The position numbers and the translations under genes are program-made. Positions 23,119-61,720 of a DNA stretch of 64,000 nucleotides are shown here, in pieces. The stretch is from Antennarius striatus (lineage: Eukaryota; Chordata; Actinopteri; Lophiiformes; Antennariidae). The notes below the pieces were generated by a model that was given only the letters and a program-made list of their open reading frames with translations, searched no databases and was not told the origin of the DNA. The DNA is taken from positions 9,971,001-10,035,000 of the forward strand of contig NC_090785.1 in the NCBI RefSeq assembly GCF_040054535.1, read 5' to 3'. Position 1 is the stretch's first letter. Every line of letters starts with the position of its first letter.

Positions 23119-25253
23119 TGCCACAGATGAAATTATCAGTAGTCTCAGGCTTCTCAGCTTTTCTAATCTAATGTGAAATTTGTTTAATATCTGATCTGTA
23201 AACTGATAATAATCAGTGTAAGCAGTTGCCTGTTTATACTAGAATCAGTCATTATATCCTGAAATAATTGGGTTGAGTGCTGGAAATTGTCACAGCTTCA
23301 CACTATTTTATGTTGTTTTGTTTATTGCTTAGTTTTAGTCATCCATTACATTATATCTCTTGCAAAATGTCATAGCCGGCCATCAACTTCCATAAAGAGT
23401 CTGTTATTTTCTTGTGAATCAATTGGAATTAATGCATATCATGTAAGCTTTGTTTCTCAAGGAAAAATAATATTACCTTAGCATTTCCTTTATTTTCTCA
23501 ACGATATTTTTCTTAAAATTTCAAATTTGACACATTTTTCTTTTTCAAAAATACAGCAATGCTTTGGAATATCTGTAATCACTTCCAGTAGCCCCATCAG
23601 GTTTGGTAGGACAGAAAAAAGAAAATCTCATATATCATTTTGAAATTCTACATGTCACCACTGGATGGCGGAACAGACACCTAAATGTGGTTGACTCATT
23701 TACATTACTGGACAAGATGATAAAGCTAGAAATGTATTGCTTATAAGAGCTGCACGTAGAGATGTTAGCCAGCTCAATTTAAAAGAGAACTGTCCACAAA
23801 AATCATACGGTTATTTATAGTATTCTAGTTTCTTTTCCGTGGACATGTGATGAGTCACTGCTTCTTATGTAAAACTCTCAAAGGTTGCTCTTCTGGCATC
23901 CAACTTTGTCCGTAAGTATGTCTCTTTTCCCATTTTGCTCTCCTAAATCTAAGTGATACCAGTGAAACATGACTTTAGGCATCACCGGATTTATTGATGT
24001 GTGAGTGATGCGTTACTAACACCGAGTTGCAACGCGATCATAAAAATTGAGTTATTGATGTATAATTGAATATTTGAGAGATAACATATTTTTAGTGATG
24101 ATCAGAAAATCCAAACAAAGTGAATATTTATTTCCATATTTTACTTGAACTGTTGTGTGACTCTTCAGGTATTCAAGTCTTGTAGACAAATTGTGACATC
24201 GCGAGGAAACAAATCCCTTGACATTAGTGAAGGTCATTTCCTCCCAGGGCCTCTCCTCACTTGCCTTCACTGCCCTGATGTGGAGTGTTTCAGTTACTGC
24301 TAGTGCTCGTTTTTTTCTTTCCCGGAATATCTTATTACTTTATGTGATTCCTTTCAGATAAGAGCTGTCACATACACCCAGCCAGATTAGTAAGTATATA
24401 AGAAAGTAAAAACACAGACTCATCGCAGGGAATCAAAAGATTTACCACAAAGGGGTAAAGAGCTGTGTTAACAGAAGATGCATATTATTGGATTTATTAT
24501 TAGAATGAATCTTTAGAGTTTCCAAAAATTATTTTTGGAATAAAACACTGGTAAGTGAATCATTTAAAAATGAATATTTAAATGTAGACACTGAAAGAAA
24601 CATGGTCACACTATTTTTTTGTGTGTTATTGTGTATTACGATAGTTGTATCATGCTTTGTTTCTCCATATTTGTTTTAAATTGTTTTAGTTTCACTCTTT
24701 TTTTTTGCCTTTTGGTTATTTAATGTCACTGGATTTCAATTAACATTTTGGTTGAAGGATTTGCTTCCATGTGTACCAGGCATAACATTGTGACATTAGG
24801 GATCAAACCTAAATGATTGAAACAACCTATATTTTCTCTGCATAAATTTGTCATTAAACGAAGTTTAAATCTGAATTTCATGTATGTATTTTTTACAATA
24901 GAAGAAGCAATATTTCTATTTAGTCATGTCTACAGTCTTCTCCAATCACAGAAGGCTTATTCCTATGGTCTATATTGAGACATCATGGTTCAGATTGTTC
25001 AAGAGCAATTTTTTTAAAATAATTGTTCAGCTGCAGTCACAGCGCTTCTCTTGAGCTCTTTCTGTACCAATAAGGAAGTAGATTTTGTTTATTAAGATCC
25101 TTTAAAGAAATATCAGGTTCTGCAAGCTCGCAATGTGTGTATCAGCAGTCAGAATGCATGTCATTGAATTATTTGGTGTGTGTGCTGAGACTGAAACTGA
25201 GACTGATTGAATTGTGTGTCTTCATGAAGTTGGGGTAGATCTTCTTGGAATAT
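23119..25253. other. 3' flank of the AhpD-like gene, no gene recognised
   Basis: AT-rich. It presumably includes the 3' UTR, but no canonical AATAAA lies close to the stop codon. The first clear one is near 24538. A small inverted repeat, TTCCAAAAA/TTTTTGGAA, is at about 24520. I see nothing else. Confidence 0.45.
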
Positions 25254-26644
25254 CCTAGAAGTAGTGCTGTCACGCGATTAAAAAATTAATCTAATTAATT
25301 ACAGAATTTGTAATAAATTAATCTAATCGCATTTTAACCTCATACCTGCTAAAGGCCCCCAAATAAAGAATTTGAATTCTAGGACATTACAAAATTGGAG
25401 TGCATGACTAATCAATAGAATACACCAAGAACAGAAGATTTGAAATCCACATTTTTATTGGTTATGTGTGCTTTATAAATGAAATTCAAAAGAAAAAGGG
25501 TCAAGGACATCAGCAAACCAATTAGGCCAGGTATACGAATACGAATACAGTTAAATAAAATAAATAAAATTCAGAAATAAAATAAGGCTGAGTCTCAAAT
25601 AGGCACATAAACAGACTCTCAATCAAAATGAATACTAAAGCTGACTCAATACAGCAATTCAAAATGAATAGTATAACATGCCTCTAAATAAGGCAACATC
25701 AATAGCAACCTTGTTGGAGGTACCAAACCCTGCCAGTTTCATATGCTCACTCACCAAAGCCTTCTTTAGTAAAAAAAAATAATTCAAATTTAAGACACAG
25801 TTATATGTTTTACTGGTGTATTTAATGAATTGTGCATTAATGTCACCTTTCCAAAAAACAAAACCAAGACTACATGAACTCACATGAAATGATCTACCTG
25901 CAAATCAGTGTGACTTCTGCTGTTGTTATTGAGAGACCAGTTCAGATATGCGTGGCTTCACCTTGGCAAGTGCTACTTTTCTGTCATTTTCACAGCAAAG
26001 TCCGTGTCTGTTGTTTTCCACGCAGTTTAAGGAAGTGTTCCTCTACTTTTTTCAGTGCCAGACTAGAGTTGCTCAACTTGACAATGCAAATCATGCAGAA
26101 CGCTGACTCCCATCACATTCCATTATACAGTACATGTAAATTCACGTTGCACATATTCGTCCGACCACTTTCTTTTTTTTGCTCAACATAGTTACTATGA
26201 ATTAAATTATTAAGAAAGCAATCAGATGATGTACCATCATAACAGACATAAATCGACTACTGAGTGCACAAAATCCCATGTAGCACACGTAGGCTAATCG
26301 ATGTAGCGTCACGTGATCACCTGCAGCCAGTGATGGCTAAGGGGGGCGTGTCATCACCAATTGACACGATGTGTCAAACGTACACAGTGATTCGTGTATA
26401 TTCGGCAAAAACACCCGAGTGGGTTTGCCTCGCTCTCCCATGTCGCGTCCATCTCTGTTGTCAGTCACCCTGCTTTTGACTAGTGACCCAGGTATGAAGT
26501 AACGCCACAGCAGTCTACGGGTCACTCAATGGGCCACATTTAAAATGACTGTGCATTGATTTTCCACTTGCGATTAATTGCATTAATTTGCAGCGTAATT
26601 AATTAATCTAATTAACGCGTTAAACTGACAGCCCTACCTAGAAC
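25254..26644. mobile_element. hAT-type non-autonomous DNA transposon with 8-bp target duplication
   Basis: The element 25262-26636 (1375 bp) begins TAGTGCTGTCA and ends TGACAGCCCTA: terminal inverted repeats with one mismatch in eleven. It is flanked by CCTAGAAG (25254-25261) and CCTAGAAC (26637-26644), an 8-bp duplication with one mismatch. Subterminal stretches are rich in GCGATTAA/TTAATC motifs. No transposase frame is visible, so it must have moved with enzyme made elsewhere. Terminal motif and duplication length fit the hAT superfamily. Confidence 0.8.
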
Positions 26645-29600
26645 ATTTGGATTCCAGCAGTAATTCCCACATGTTTACAACAAATGTGCCCTTGATGCCC
26701 TGTTCACATCGGAATCTTTCTTTGCAGACGCTCTAGCAACATTGTGATTTATGATCCGAGCTGATTGAAAGGTCTGTTGCTCAAGATACATCAGTCCAAA
26801 ATTTTTCAGATGAAGTAACAGTGAAACATAAACCTTGATTTTGTCAAGATTTTGCCTGAAAAAAATGAAGGAGTTTAAAAAGAACTCCACACATTCAATT
26901 TGAGTTAAATTTGAGTAGTATCCGTGGCACCAACATGCTGCACATAAAGAGTAGAAACCACTTTGTCACCAAGCTATTTATAAGCCTTACCTATTACGCT
27001 TGAATGGACAGAATTACAAGGCTGATTTACAGCATGTGGTTTCTGCTATTACTCATGTCAGTACAGAATATGAACATTTCTGGCTTTTTCAGAACAGACA
27101 TCTTCGTTGGTCGTGATTGTTCAAGGTTAACAGCCTCAAGGAAGGCTTTCACCCATTTCTTACCGTGGTCTGTGGGTCCATTGATGGACTTGTCAATAAC
27201 AGTTTACAGCAGTTGCAAATTATAAGGGGAATCTGGGGGTGGTTTATCACTGTGTCTTTGTACCCCTGAGGCAGATAAAGTAAGGAATGATGCACACATG
27301 TCAACCTGAAAAGGAAAAAGAGACAAAGTGAAGGGAGCATTGTTACTCTGGTTCATGTTAAAAGAAGAATGGTGTGAATGACTGCAGTAGACATAATAAT
27401 GCAATTACTCTACAAGGGGGCTAGCAGTGCTTTTAAGATTTGAACATTCCTCTGGATTACAAATATATATGTTTATTCCAAGAAGGACTTTGCATACAAA
27501 TTGCACTATTTCACTCAATCCAGTGACCCAGGAATCACGGTACTGTATAGACTCATTCTACGGTGAATTAACTTACAACACAATAAAGCCCTTATCTAGA
27601 GTGACAGGGCTGTAGAATAAAAATGAAAACCCCACCTGAGACTGCCACATGAGTGAGTTAAACAGGAATTACAAATAAATGAGAAATGGGCATCTGTTTT
27701 GGAGGTTTGTGAAACCTCCAAAACAGTTACCTAATAATGATTTTTGTTTCACCACTATAAATGTCCGCAACTGTAACCATCTCATAAGACAATGTCTTAT
27801 GTGCCAAGTACAGCAAATTGAACAAGTGTCTTCCTTGTAAAAAAAAATTCATCAATAAACAATTCTGTATAATACCACAGTCATGTAATCAATATAAACA
27901 TACTAGCTGCTGTAAATGTGTCTTATACTGGATGGATCTCAAACACACCTGCTGGATTGTGCTAACTGGGCTAGCCATTGAAAAACAATCTGTTGATGCT
28001 GCAGCACTTATTCTTTGGCTCAAGGGGTATCTGCTGTTGCAGCAACACTCATCCATCAGCCCATAACTGCTCAACAGATGCTCAGTCCAGAAAGATTCTA
28101 CGGTAAACAAAAAGTGCAAACACAACTGATGTTAAGGCTCCCAGCCATCAAGCTAGGATATGATCCAATGTAGGAACTGTTGCTGACTGATTCTATATTT
28201 GGGTGTCTTTACCCTTTGAATGAAATTTATTTACACACAGGGGATGTTCTCATACGCATTACTCGCAGAAAAAATTGCAACACATGAGAGCTAAATTCAA
28301 AACAAGCAGGCACATATGGGACATTAGCAACCAAGCAGACAAGGAGATCATTATCTTCTCTCTTAAGAATGTATGTGAGCATGATTGTTCACAGGCCTGA
28401 ATACGCACATACTGTTAATACGTGCACCCATCTGCTTGTTTGTGTGTGTGAGCATGTGCAGATGAGGTCAGTTGTATTCATTGCGTTCATTTGGTCTGAT
28501 GTAATTTCACAAAGAACTCAGCACCTACAGCACATATCCTGGGAGACTAATCCCAAGAGATTCTGCATCATAAATGTCATATACAGTCAGACAGCTGCAT
28601 CACAGAGAGATAGAGCAGCACAAAGACATCAGGGTGTTAAAAGTAGACATAACACTTAGCATTTCAATGTAAAATTAATGTTATATTAAAAACACTATTA
28701 AATAAAACTTACTCTGGGTCTCATCGTGAAACAATGATTGTGCATAAGAGATTAAAACATTGAGGGTGTGGAGCGATTTTAGCATTGCTACAAGGCTGAA
28801 ATAATGGTTGCCATGATATCTGTGTTAAACTAATCAAAGTTAACACATTTATACACAAGGCACCAAAATACAATGTAACCAAGAAAATAAATTTGGAGAC
28901 TGGTGCATGCATTTATGATTTTCATGCTCTGCAGCTGATTCATAGTGTGTGCATATTTGAGATTAAAGTGAAGAACATCTGTGAAGTTCCTTTTTATGAG
29001 CGTGATTTGACCTGATTTTAAAATGTGTTCAGATTTTTCGATTTATGCAGTCTGAACTGGGGCAGATGTACGACTAATGGTCTGCACCTTCTAGTCGAGC
29101 GTTAAAGGTCAGTGACATCCTCTGATACTTTTCACACTGAAGCAAATACAGATATGCTGCATCTCAACATGAGTGAAAGACTGTCATGACCCCCCACTCA
29201 ATCAGTTCATGAAGTGTTTCGGATTAGACTGTTCCAGACTGGTAATCCAAATGCACATTCACTCAGATTACCTCCTGCCTGTAGATTGTGGGTCATGTAT
29301 CAACTCACATTTATTGCTGACAGAGATCCATGCTTTTTTTCTTTTTGTGATTACTCTAAAGAGTTTATATAACAACAAAAAAGCAGTTCTGTCCTCTGAA
29401 AGCAGCCATCAGACTTAGATGGCAGTTTATCTTTTCACCTGAGAACACCAGCACTAATAAATTCAGTATCAAGCGCATGAGTTTTTTTAATCACTGTGAT
29501 GTGGTTAAGTTTTCCATCATTCAAAAGTTACATTCCATTTTTTTTTTGCTTGTTGTTGTATTTGTTTCTTCCATGGTGTACGATTGAATCTAGGCTGGAA

Positions 29601-30050
29601 TGCTCATATTTACTGTTTCAGATGTCTGCTCTCTGCAGTTGTCCTTGAAATTTGGCAAGATCATCAGCTGGCAGACTTAGCTCTACATATTTGCAAGTGA
29701 TGTGCTTGTGTTTGTGTGTGCCATGAATATTAATATGATTTGAGGTATTTAATTGCATCACATTCCTTTAGGGAGCTTTAGATGTCTCACATATAAAGCT
29801 TCTGTTTTTGTTGCCTACAGACAGACCACAGTGAACAGTTGTCCGGACCTGCATCTTAACAGAGGAGTCAGGGTTGTGCTTTTCAAAGAACAGTCATGAG
29901 CAAAGTGTATAGAGACACGACTGATGGATAGGACTGCCTGTCCATCCATCTACGCTGTTCTCTCATTTGGAGATGTGTCACATTAACATTCTAGTTGTTT
30001 CATTATCATGTCACAGAATTGTTAAAGCAACGCTTTAATGAATCTCTGAA
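26645..30050. other. Intergenic DNA, no gene recognised
   Basis: AT-rich sequence with two palindromes near 27.7 kb. A minus-strand stretch around 27150-27200 could pass for an exon with a donor (GTAAGAAAT), but no partner exon or similarity supports it. Confidence 0.45.
27694..27726. repeat. Perfect 15-bp inverted repeat
   Basis: CTGTTTTGGAGGTTT, a 3-base loop GTG, then its exact reverse complement. A second smaller palindrome, CATAAGAC/GTCTTATG with a 3-base spacer, lies about 60 bases downstream. Function unknown; too short for a microRNA precursor. Confidence 0.75.
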
Positions 30051-30283
<233 letters not shown>

Positions 30284-31171
30284 GCCTCCCTTCATCTATA
30301 TTGCTGTCACTATCACTTTACTAACCAATTCATAATGCTCAACTCCAAACATGCATTTAAGTCTCCCACTGCAGAGATAAGACATGAGCTGAACATCAAT
30401 CCAACATCTACTGGGTAGATGCTGGATGATCCAGATAGAATATTTATTTTCAATTCTTTTAATGACAAAAGTCAGCCATAGTGCGGCAAAGATCTGCAAA
30501 CCCTGTTCCAATGTTTAATGGAATTCCTTGACCTAAAATTCTTCCCCACACAAAATAAGACTTTTCACAGAAACACTAACAAACAAACACACAAACAAAC
30601 AAACAAACATAAGAGAAACACACAATACAGTATGCGATCACATCAACCTCTTCATAGATAGTGTTTGAAACAATTCTACATTAACGTGTGGAAGGAAAAT
30701 ATCATTTGTCTCCCCTGTAAAATTCAGTTGTGTTGTTAACACATCGAACAACCCATTCTCTTTATTTCATGGCAATTGCGGAAAAAATAAAAATTCCTTT
30801 TTTACGACTGCAATTAAATGAAAGTTTGGTCAGTGTTTCAATTGGAGAGGTTTGGCTGGGGACTGTGAAGGTCTGGACAAATTCTCTGCCAATGACGAGT
30901 ACCTGCAGATTGGTCGGTCTTGACCAAAGTCATAGACTGACACACCATCCACTGGTGGAACAACATTGACATTCGTTGTGGGAGCAAATAGAGGAAAACA
31001 CAATATAATAACAATAGAAACGGCTCAAACCAAGGCACTTTTGTTGAATCATCACAAGTGAAGGTGCGAGATTGTTTGCTGGGCAGCTGACAGGACAAGG
31101 AGTGAAGAGACATTAATCTGGTTTGACAACAGCAAGCAGTAGGGTTATTTCTGAACTCCACTTTCCAAAGG

Positions 31172-31294
<123 letters not shown>

Positions 31295-32818
31295 TAATTG
31301 AGAGGGGAATGAGAAAATGTGAAGAGGAAGCAGGAGAGGAGGATATGACCCTGAGGTGATTTAGAGTATCTCTGTTGTGGAACTGATACGTTTTTTTGTT
31401 GAGGAAGGAATAGCGTAACCACAAACTAAACATCATTTTCGCCCACATTTCATTTGCCACACATAAAAGCATGGAGAAGGCATCATTTTCCTTCCAACTA
31501 ATAATGCTGGGTCAGCAGTTCAGCAGACTGAAGACGTTGCCATAAAGCGAGTAATAAGAACTGAGGCTCAAACCATAACTTTTTCATGGATTTCATTACT
31601 TTCCTGCTTTTTCCTCACTTAACCCTTTGGCTTCTTTGACCAGCTTATGGCTTGAATTTCAAAACATTTCCCATACTGTAATCACTTGTAGTACATGCAT
31701 TACTAAGCATTACAGATGAGATTTTAATCCAATTCCTGGACAGAAAATTAAAGCCTTTTTTTATTATTGTGGTTCATAACTTTTTCAGTCACTGTGAAAT
31801 ACACATCAGCTGCACAGCAGTCTGAGTGTTTGGCACTTCCTGATTATGCAACCTGGTCTCATTCAGGTCCCCACCATGCACAGTTTGCGCAAACGTGGTT
31901 ATGTTGATGGTGTACATAAGGTTATGTGTGGTAGGTGGTGGGATCTGCAATGTTGAGTCTGTATATGACAGACATCTTGTCACTGGTTTGACTCTGAACC
32001 ATCAAATTCCCAACATCACCCCCTCCTGTTGTTGGCCTTACATAAACCAACAAAAAAAAGAACAATAAAAGTACTTGTTTATATGTTGTCATCTCAGAAG
32101 ATTCTTCACTGCAGAGGTTTGGCAGACTATTTCTAACTCCAGTCTGGCAGCTGAGGCGTTCTTCCTCACAGTGGGGGGTTTGCATTTATAGCAGGTGGTG
32201 TTGATGAGACTGGGTAACATGCATCATCTTTTCCAATGGTTTGTTTTCTGTAAGACATAAATCACCTATATGTGGGGAAAAAAGGTCAAACATTCCTCAG
32301 CTTATGGAGACTTTGAAAAACACTGGAAAAAAGTGTGCTTGTATATGTTTGCAGTGGCATAAATGAAGCCTTCTAGGGCAGTATCCTGACATTATACCAA
32401 TGTCACAGTCAGAATTTTGCACTTACCTGCTCACTCATCTGCTGCTGAGCTTATCCACAGTCATTACCAGATTGTTCTTTGTCCTTGATGCAAAAGTTTT
32501 TAGCACTCATCTTCACATTGATCTGTTGTTCCTGCAGTCCATTGTTAACCTTTTTCACTCTGGATCATAGAATAAAATTGCAACAATTTTTTTCCCTTCC
32601 TTTTCACATGGTAGTAGTAATCCTTTATTTTGAGAGTAATGGCATTCCTCTGCCTTCATGCTGTAGTGTTTTCCTTTAAATGGTTGCAAAACACATTTCT
32701 TGAATATTGAAATACATTTTGCATTTGCAGCCATCTGTACAACTATTGCTGGAGTAATTCTTAAAAAATTGTTTTCATCCTGCCTTTTAAAGCTCATGTG
32801 GGAAGTGAATCCAGCTCC

Positions 32819-32846
32819 TTTATTTATTTATTTATTTATTTATTTT
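32819..32846 (+). repeat. (TTTA)n microsatellite
   Basis: About seven TTTA units. Confidence 0.9.
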
Positions 32847-33665
32847 AAAAAAAACATTCATATTTGTGAATGTTCCTTCTTCATTATAGTTCTGGACAGC
32901 AGATCAGTCTCTAAAAACAATGAATAATAGCAGCCAGTTACAGTGACTGCTCCCCACTGAGTCCAGTTTCATAGGAATTCTCGGTACAGATTAGAAGTGT
33001 CAAACTTTTATTTAATTTATTTTTTTAAACAGGGAAAAGAAAAGGAAGACATTCAATAATTTCATTTCTGCAGTCGGTGAAAGAATGCACATTATAATCT
33101 TTGCTCCATCAGTATATAGGTTCTGACCTAGTATGATTATGTACACACTCAAACACGTGAACATATGGATTGCCAGAATTTATACTTAATCATGACTTTA
33201 CAATCCTTAGAATTATCCTATAATCTAGACTGTCAAATGAAATTCTCTGTTTATTCTCAGTTATGTAATATTCTCAGGCTTGGCCTGGTTGCAGTTCTTA
33301 CATCCCATCTCCCCCAATACATTTACCCATTCAGTTGGATCCCAGGTTCATTTTTGCAATTGAATTTGGATTCTTTGAAGAAACTTTGCATCTATGTTCA
33401 CCATGATCAATCCAAATCATGGCTATTAGATATGATCATGCAGTTAAATACAGTACTTGATAAATTTATGGGTTTTTTCTGATCCCATTGAAAAAGCTTT
33501 GTTTACCGTATTGCATTTGTAACCATGATCAGCAGTACTTTCATCTACTGCCGTCATGGACTGGTTCACTTAGTTTTATTCCCATGCTCTTTTAATAAAT
33601 GATTAGAGTACTGACACAGTGCAGAAGGCACAACTCAGCACTTAAGTGTCCTTGTTTGTGCATGT

Positions 33666-33786
<121 letters not shown>

Positions 33787-35665
33787 TATGGGAACACAGT
33801 GTCATGTCTGTTGTTGTCAGTCATCGTCTGTTGATCAAAATGTTGAGTTTATAATTTTTTCAAGATGAATTCCACCATTGTATTGTTAAGTGTCCTTACC
33901 TGCTCATTGTAATACTGTATCAGGTATTTGTATGTTACCCTGAGCTAGTAGACGTGAATATGGATTTATTTACGATACTGTCAAAATAATGGATGTTTAA
34001 ATTTTGCTGCCAGTAGTTTAGGGTAGGAGTTGGACATTGAATTCAGAAAATTACCCAATGATATATCCATGTCTGGAGATTTTTCAAATAAAAGAAGCGA
34101 ATTATCTATTGGTTGGTTAACATCAAAAGTAAGAAGTTGAGAATAACTTCTTTGGCCACAAGAAAAACACACATTTCCTGGACCACAGCAGGAAAACACG
34201 TATTACATTTTTTTTTATCCAGCACGCTTTTTTGGCACACTGCAGCTCATATTTCTACTTGATTTCCTATTTCACTCCATTGTTTATTTCCCTCCTGTAT
34301 CTGTGACCAGCCTTCTTTTAACTACCCTCCAAGAAAAACAGAGTTTGCTGAAACAAAGGATATTTTCAGATTATACTTGTCTTATCCTTACCAAAGTCTT
34401 GGGCAGATCTTTCCACAGTCCTCTCAATAAGGTTTGCCATAGTCACCCTCATTCCTAACGTAATGACAGAGTACATACGTCACTGGAAGTGAAGTAGGAC
34501 ATTTCAGGGCCTATCACCAGATAATTTAATGCCTCATCAGTGATCCAAGAATCAATTGAGATCACTATAGCTAACATTTAATTTGAAGAGCAGAGATTTT
34601 CTTAAGACAGGACAAAATGGATAGTACAAATATTTATTCACTGAATGAAATCATAAATAGGTGGAGTAGTATTCCACAGTATCATCAATGACATAAAAAG
34701 AAATAAATGTAGATGCCTGTCAATGGACGTGAAGAAATAGTAGTAGTCTGAGAATGTGTGAGGAGGTAGAAAGTCAGTGTAAATAGGACTTCCTCAAAAT
34801 ACACATATATAATAAGAAAGACCTAATGTCTCTCTGTGTGTAAAAGTCTTCAGCCAAAGGAATGTGTGTATGTGTCGAGAAGTGGAAATGATGACCAGGA
34901 AGGAAAGTGTAATGAACAACTCCAAGTAAAGTGATCTCATACACAATATATACAAATCAATTCAAAAAAATCTCTTAATGAAAAAATCTTTCTACTAAAA
35001 CATGCTGTCTCATTACCTCATTAAAGGAAGTAATGTACAGTTCGACACGCAGTATCTGACCATACCTGGAAAAGACACCTGTGCATTTGACATTGCTGCA
35101 TGGTCAACATCAGTACTAAGCATTATCATGTAATTACATTGCAGATTCTATAGTCTAAAATTAAACAATAACCAAGACAAAAATGGTCCAAAACAAACGT
35201 TCCCACTTTTCTTTGTACCAAAGCAATCAAACTATGTCCAACATTCTGCTGACCTAAACAAATGGAAAAATGATCAAATTCACAGTGAAACATCTCAATT
35301 TCAACCAACCAAACAACATTATATAGTCTTAAATCAAAAAATGTCTCTCAGTTTCAAAGTTCAGATGATTGTCAGTTGGTATATGAGGTCATACCATAGG
35401 GGATGTTTGTGCATGCATGGCCGATGTGGACTGGGGTACTGCATGTGTTACTGTACAATTATTGAAGCCAGTTTCCAAATGAGTGCTGAATAAGACTGAC
35501 ATTTACACACACTACCTTTGAAGATCAAGACAATACGAATTTCTTAATAAATGTAAAAATATCTATACAATGCTCTCTATACTTGTCCCAAGAAACCAAA
35601 CCCTTTGCCTCTTGTCTCACCAGTTTGCCCCAAACTATTTACCCCCTCTTCATCATTATGATATA

Positions 35666-36048
35666 CAGTAATCCCTCACTTTTGGCGCTTCAAGATGCGC
35701 ATCTTCACTACATTGCAGATTTTTAGTAGGTAGTCACGTGATACCGTATGCGCATTCTATTAGCTGACAGAATCCAGAAGTGCGCTGTGTTCTGAGACTC
35801 ACGGAACGCAGCGCACTTCCATGTTTAAAGAAACACTTTTTTTTATACAAAAGTGCTTTAAACAGTTAATAAGAGTGTGGGAAAAGGTGATACAGACATA
35901 AGGTGGTTTAATATCGGTATGGGGAGGGTTCATAAACGTTAAAAATTACTGTAAATAATAAAATTAATAGTTTGTCGCTATATCACGGAATTACTTTTTT
36001 TGCTGTTGGTCCTGGAACGCATCAACCGCAAGTAACAAGGGATTACTG
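35666..36048. mobile_element. MITE with TA target duplication
   Basis: 383 bp bounded by CAGTAATCCCT and AGGGATTACTG (11-bp perfect terminal inverted repeats), with TA on both flanks. Internal motifs (GAGACTCACGGAACGCAGCG, TCACGTGATACCGTATGCGC) match the 13787-14126 copy in reverse. No coding capacity. Most like a Tc1/mariner-pogo-derived element. It lies just downstream of the chrna8 stop codon. Confidence 0.85.
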
Positions 36049-36094
36049 TAGACCACTAATTATCAGTGATTGTTTTGTTCCCAGCTTGATTCAA

Positions 36095-36100
36095 TTTATT
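36095..36100 (-). terminator. Possible chrna8 polyadenylation signal
   Basis: AATAAA on the minus strand, about 190 bases after the stop codon. Another lies at 36160-36165. Either would give a short 3' UTR ending before the MITE at 35666-36048; a longer UTR cannot be excluded. Confidence 0.35.
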
Positions 36101-36289
36101 ACATGATTGAGAAATTTCGAAGGGTCCATACATATTACTTTCGATTCCGGATATATACATTTATTAAGTCTATGTTCCATCTCTTTCCAATGGGGAGCCC
36201 TAACTGAAGGTTGGGGACCATGTAATGCAAGGTGTTTCCTTTCCTCGATCAACTTTCTTCCCAAATCTCTCTCTTGCAGTTGTAACTGG

Positions 36290-61497
<25,208 letters not shown>

Positions 61498-61720
61498 CCT
61501 GGCGCTGCTCAGTGGACTCCGACCCTCAGCAGCGGGCGCTCAGAAATGTTCTCCGGCTCGGAGGAGGTGTGAACATGAGGCTGGACAGACAACGAGGACT
61601 GAGACAAGCGTGTGAGGAAGAGAGAATGAACGTGGCGCGTTCACGCTGCTTCAGACGCGCAGTCCGCCACACGGCGACAGGCAGGCGACTGGGAACCCTG
61701 ACCCCAACAAGACCACTTCA
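61498..61720 (-). promoter_or_regulatory. chrna8 5' UTR / promoter region, CpG-rich
   Basis: CpG density rises sharply here (TTCGGGAATCGC, GGCGCGTTCACGCTG, GACGCGCAGTCCGCC) compared with the AT-rich surroundings, consistent with a CpG-island-like promoter. I recognise no TATA box or neuron-restrictive silencer site. Confidence 0.5.

Noticed and set aside
31922-32185. Minus-strand frame with a signal-peptide-like start
   Set aside because: No protein similarity, and the surrounding sequence looks like ordinary AT-rich intergenic DNA; no partner exons.
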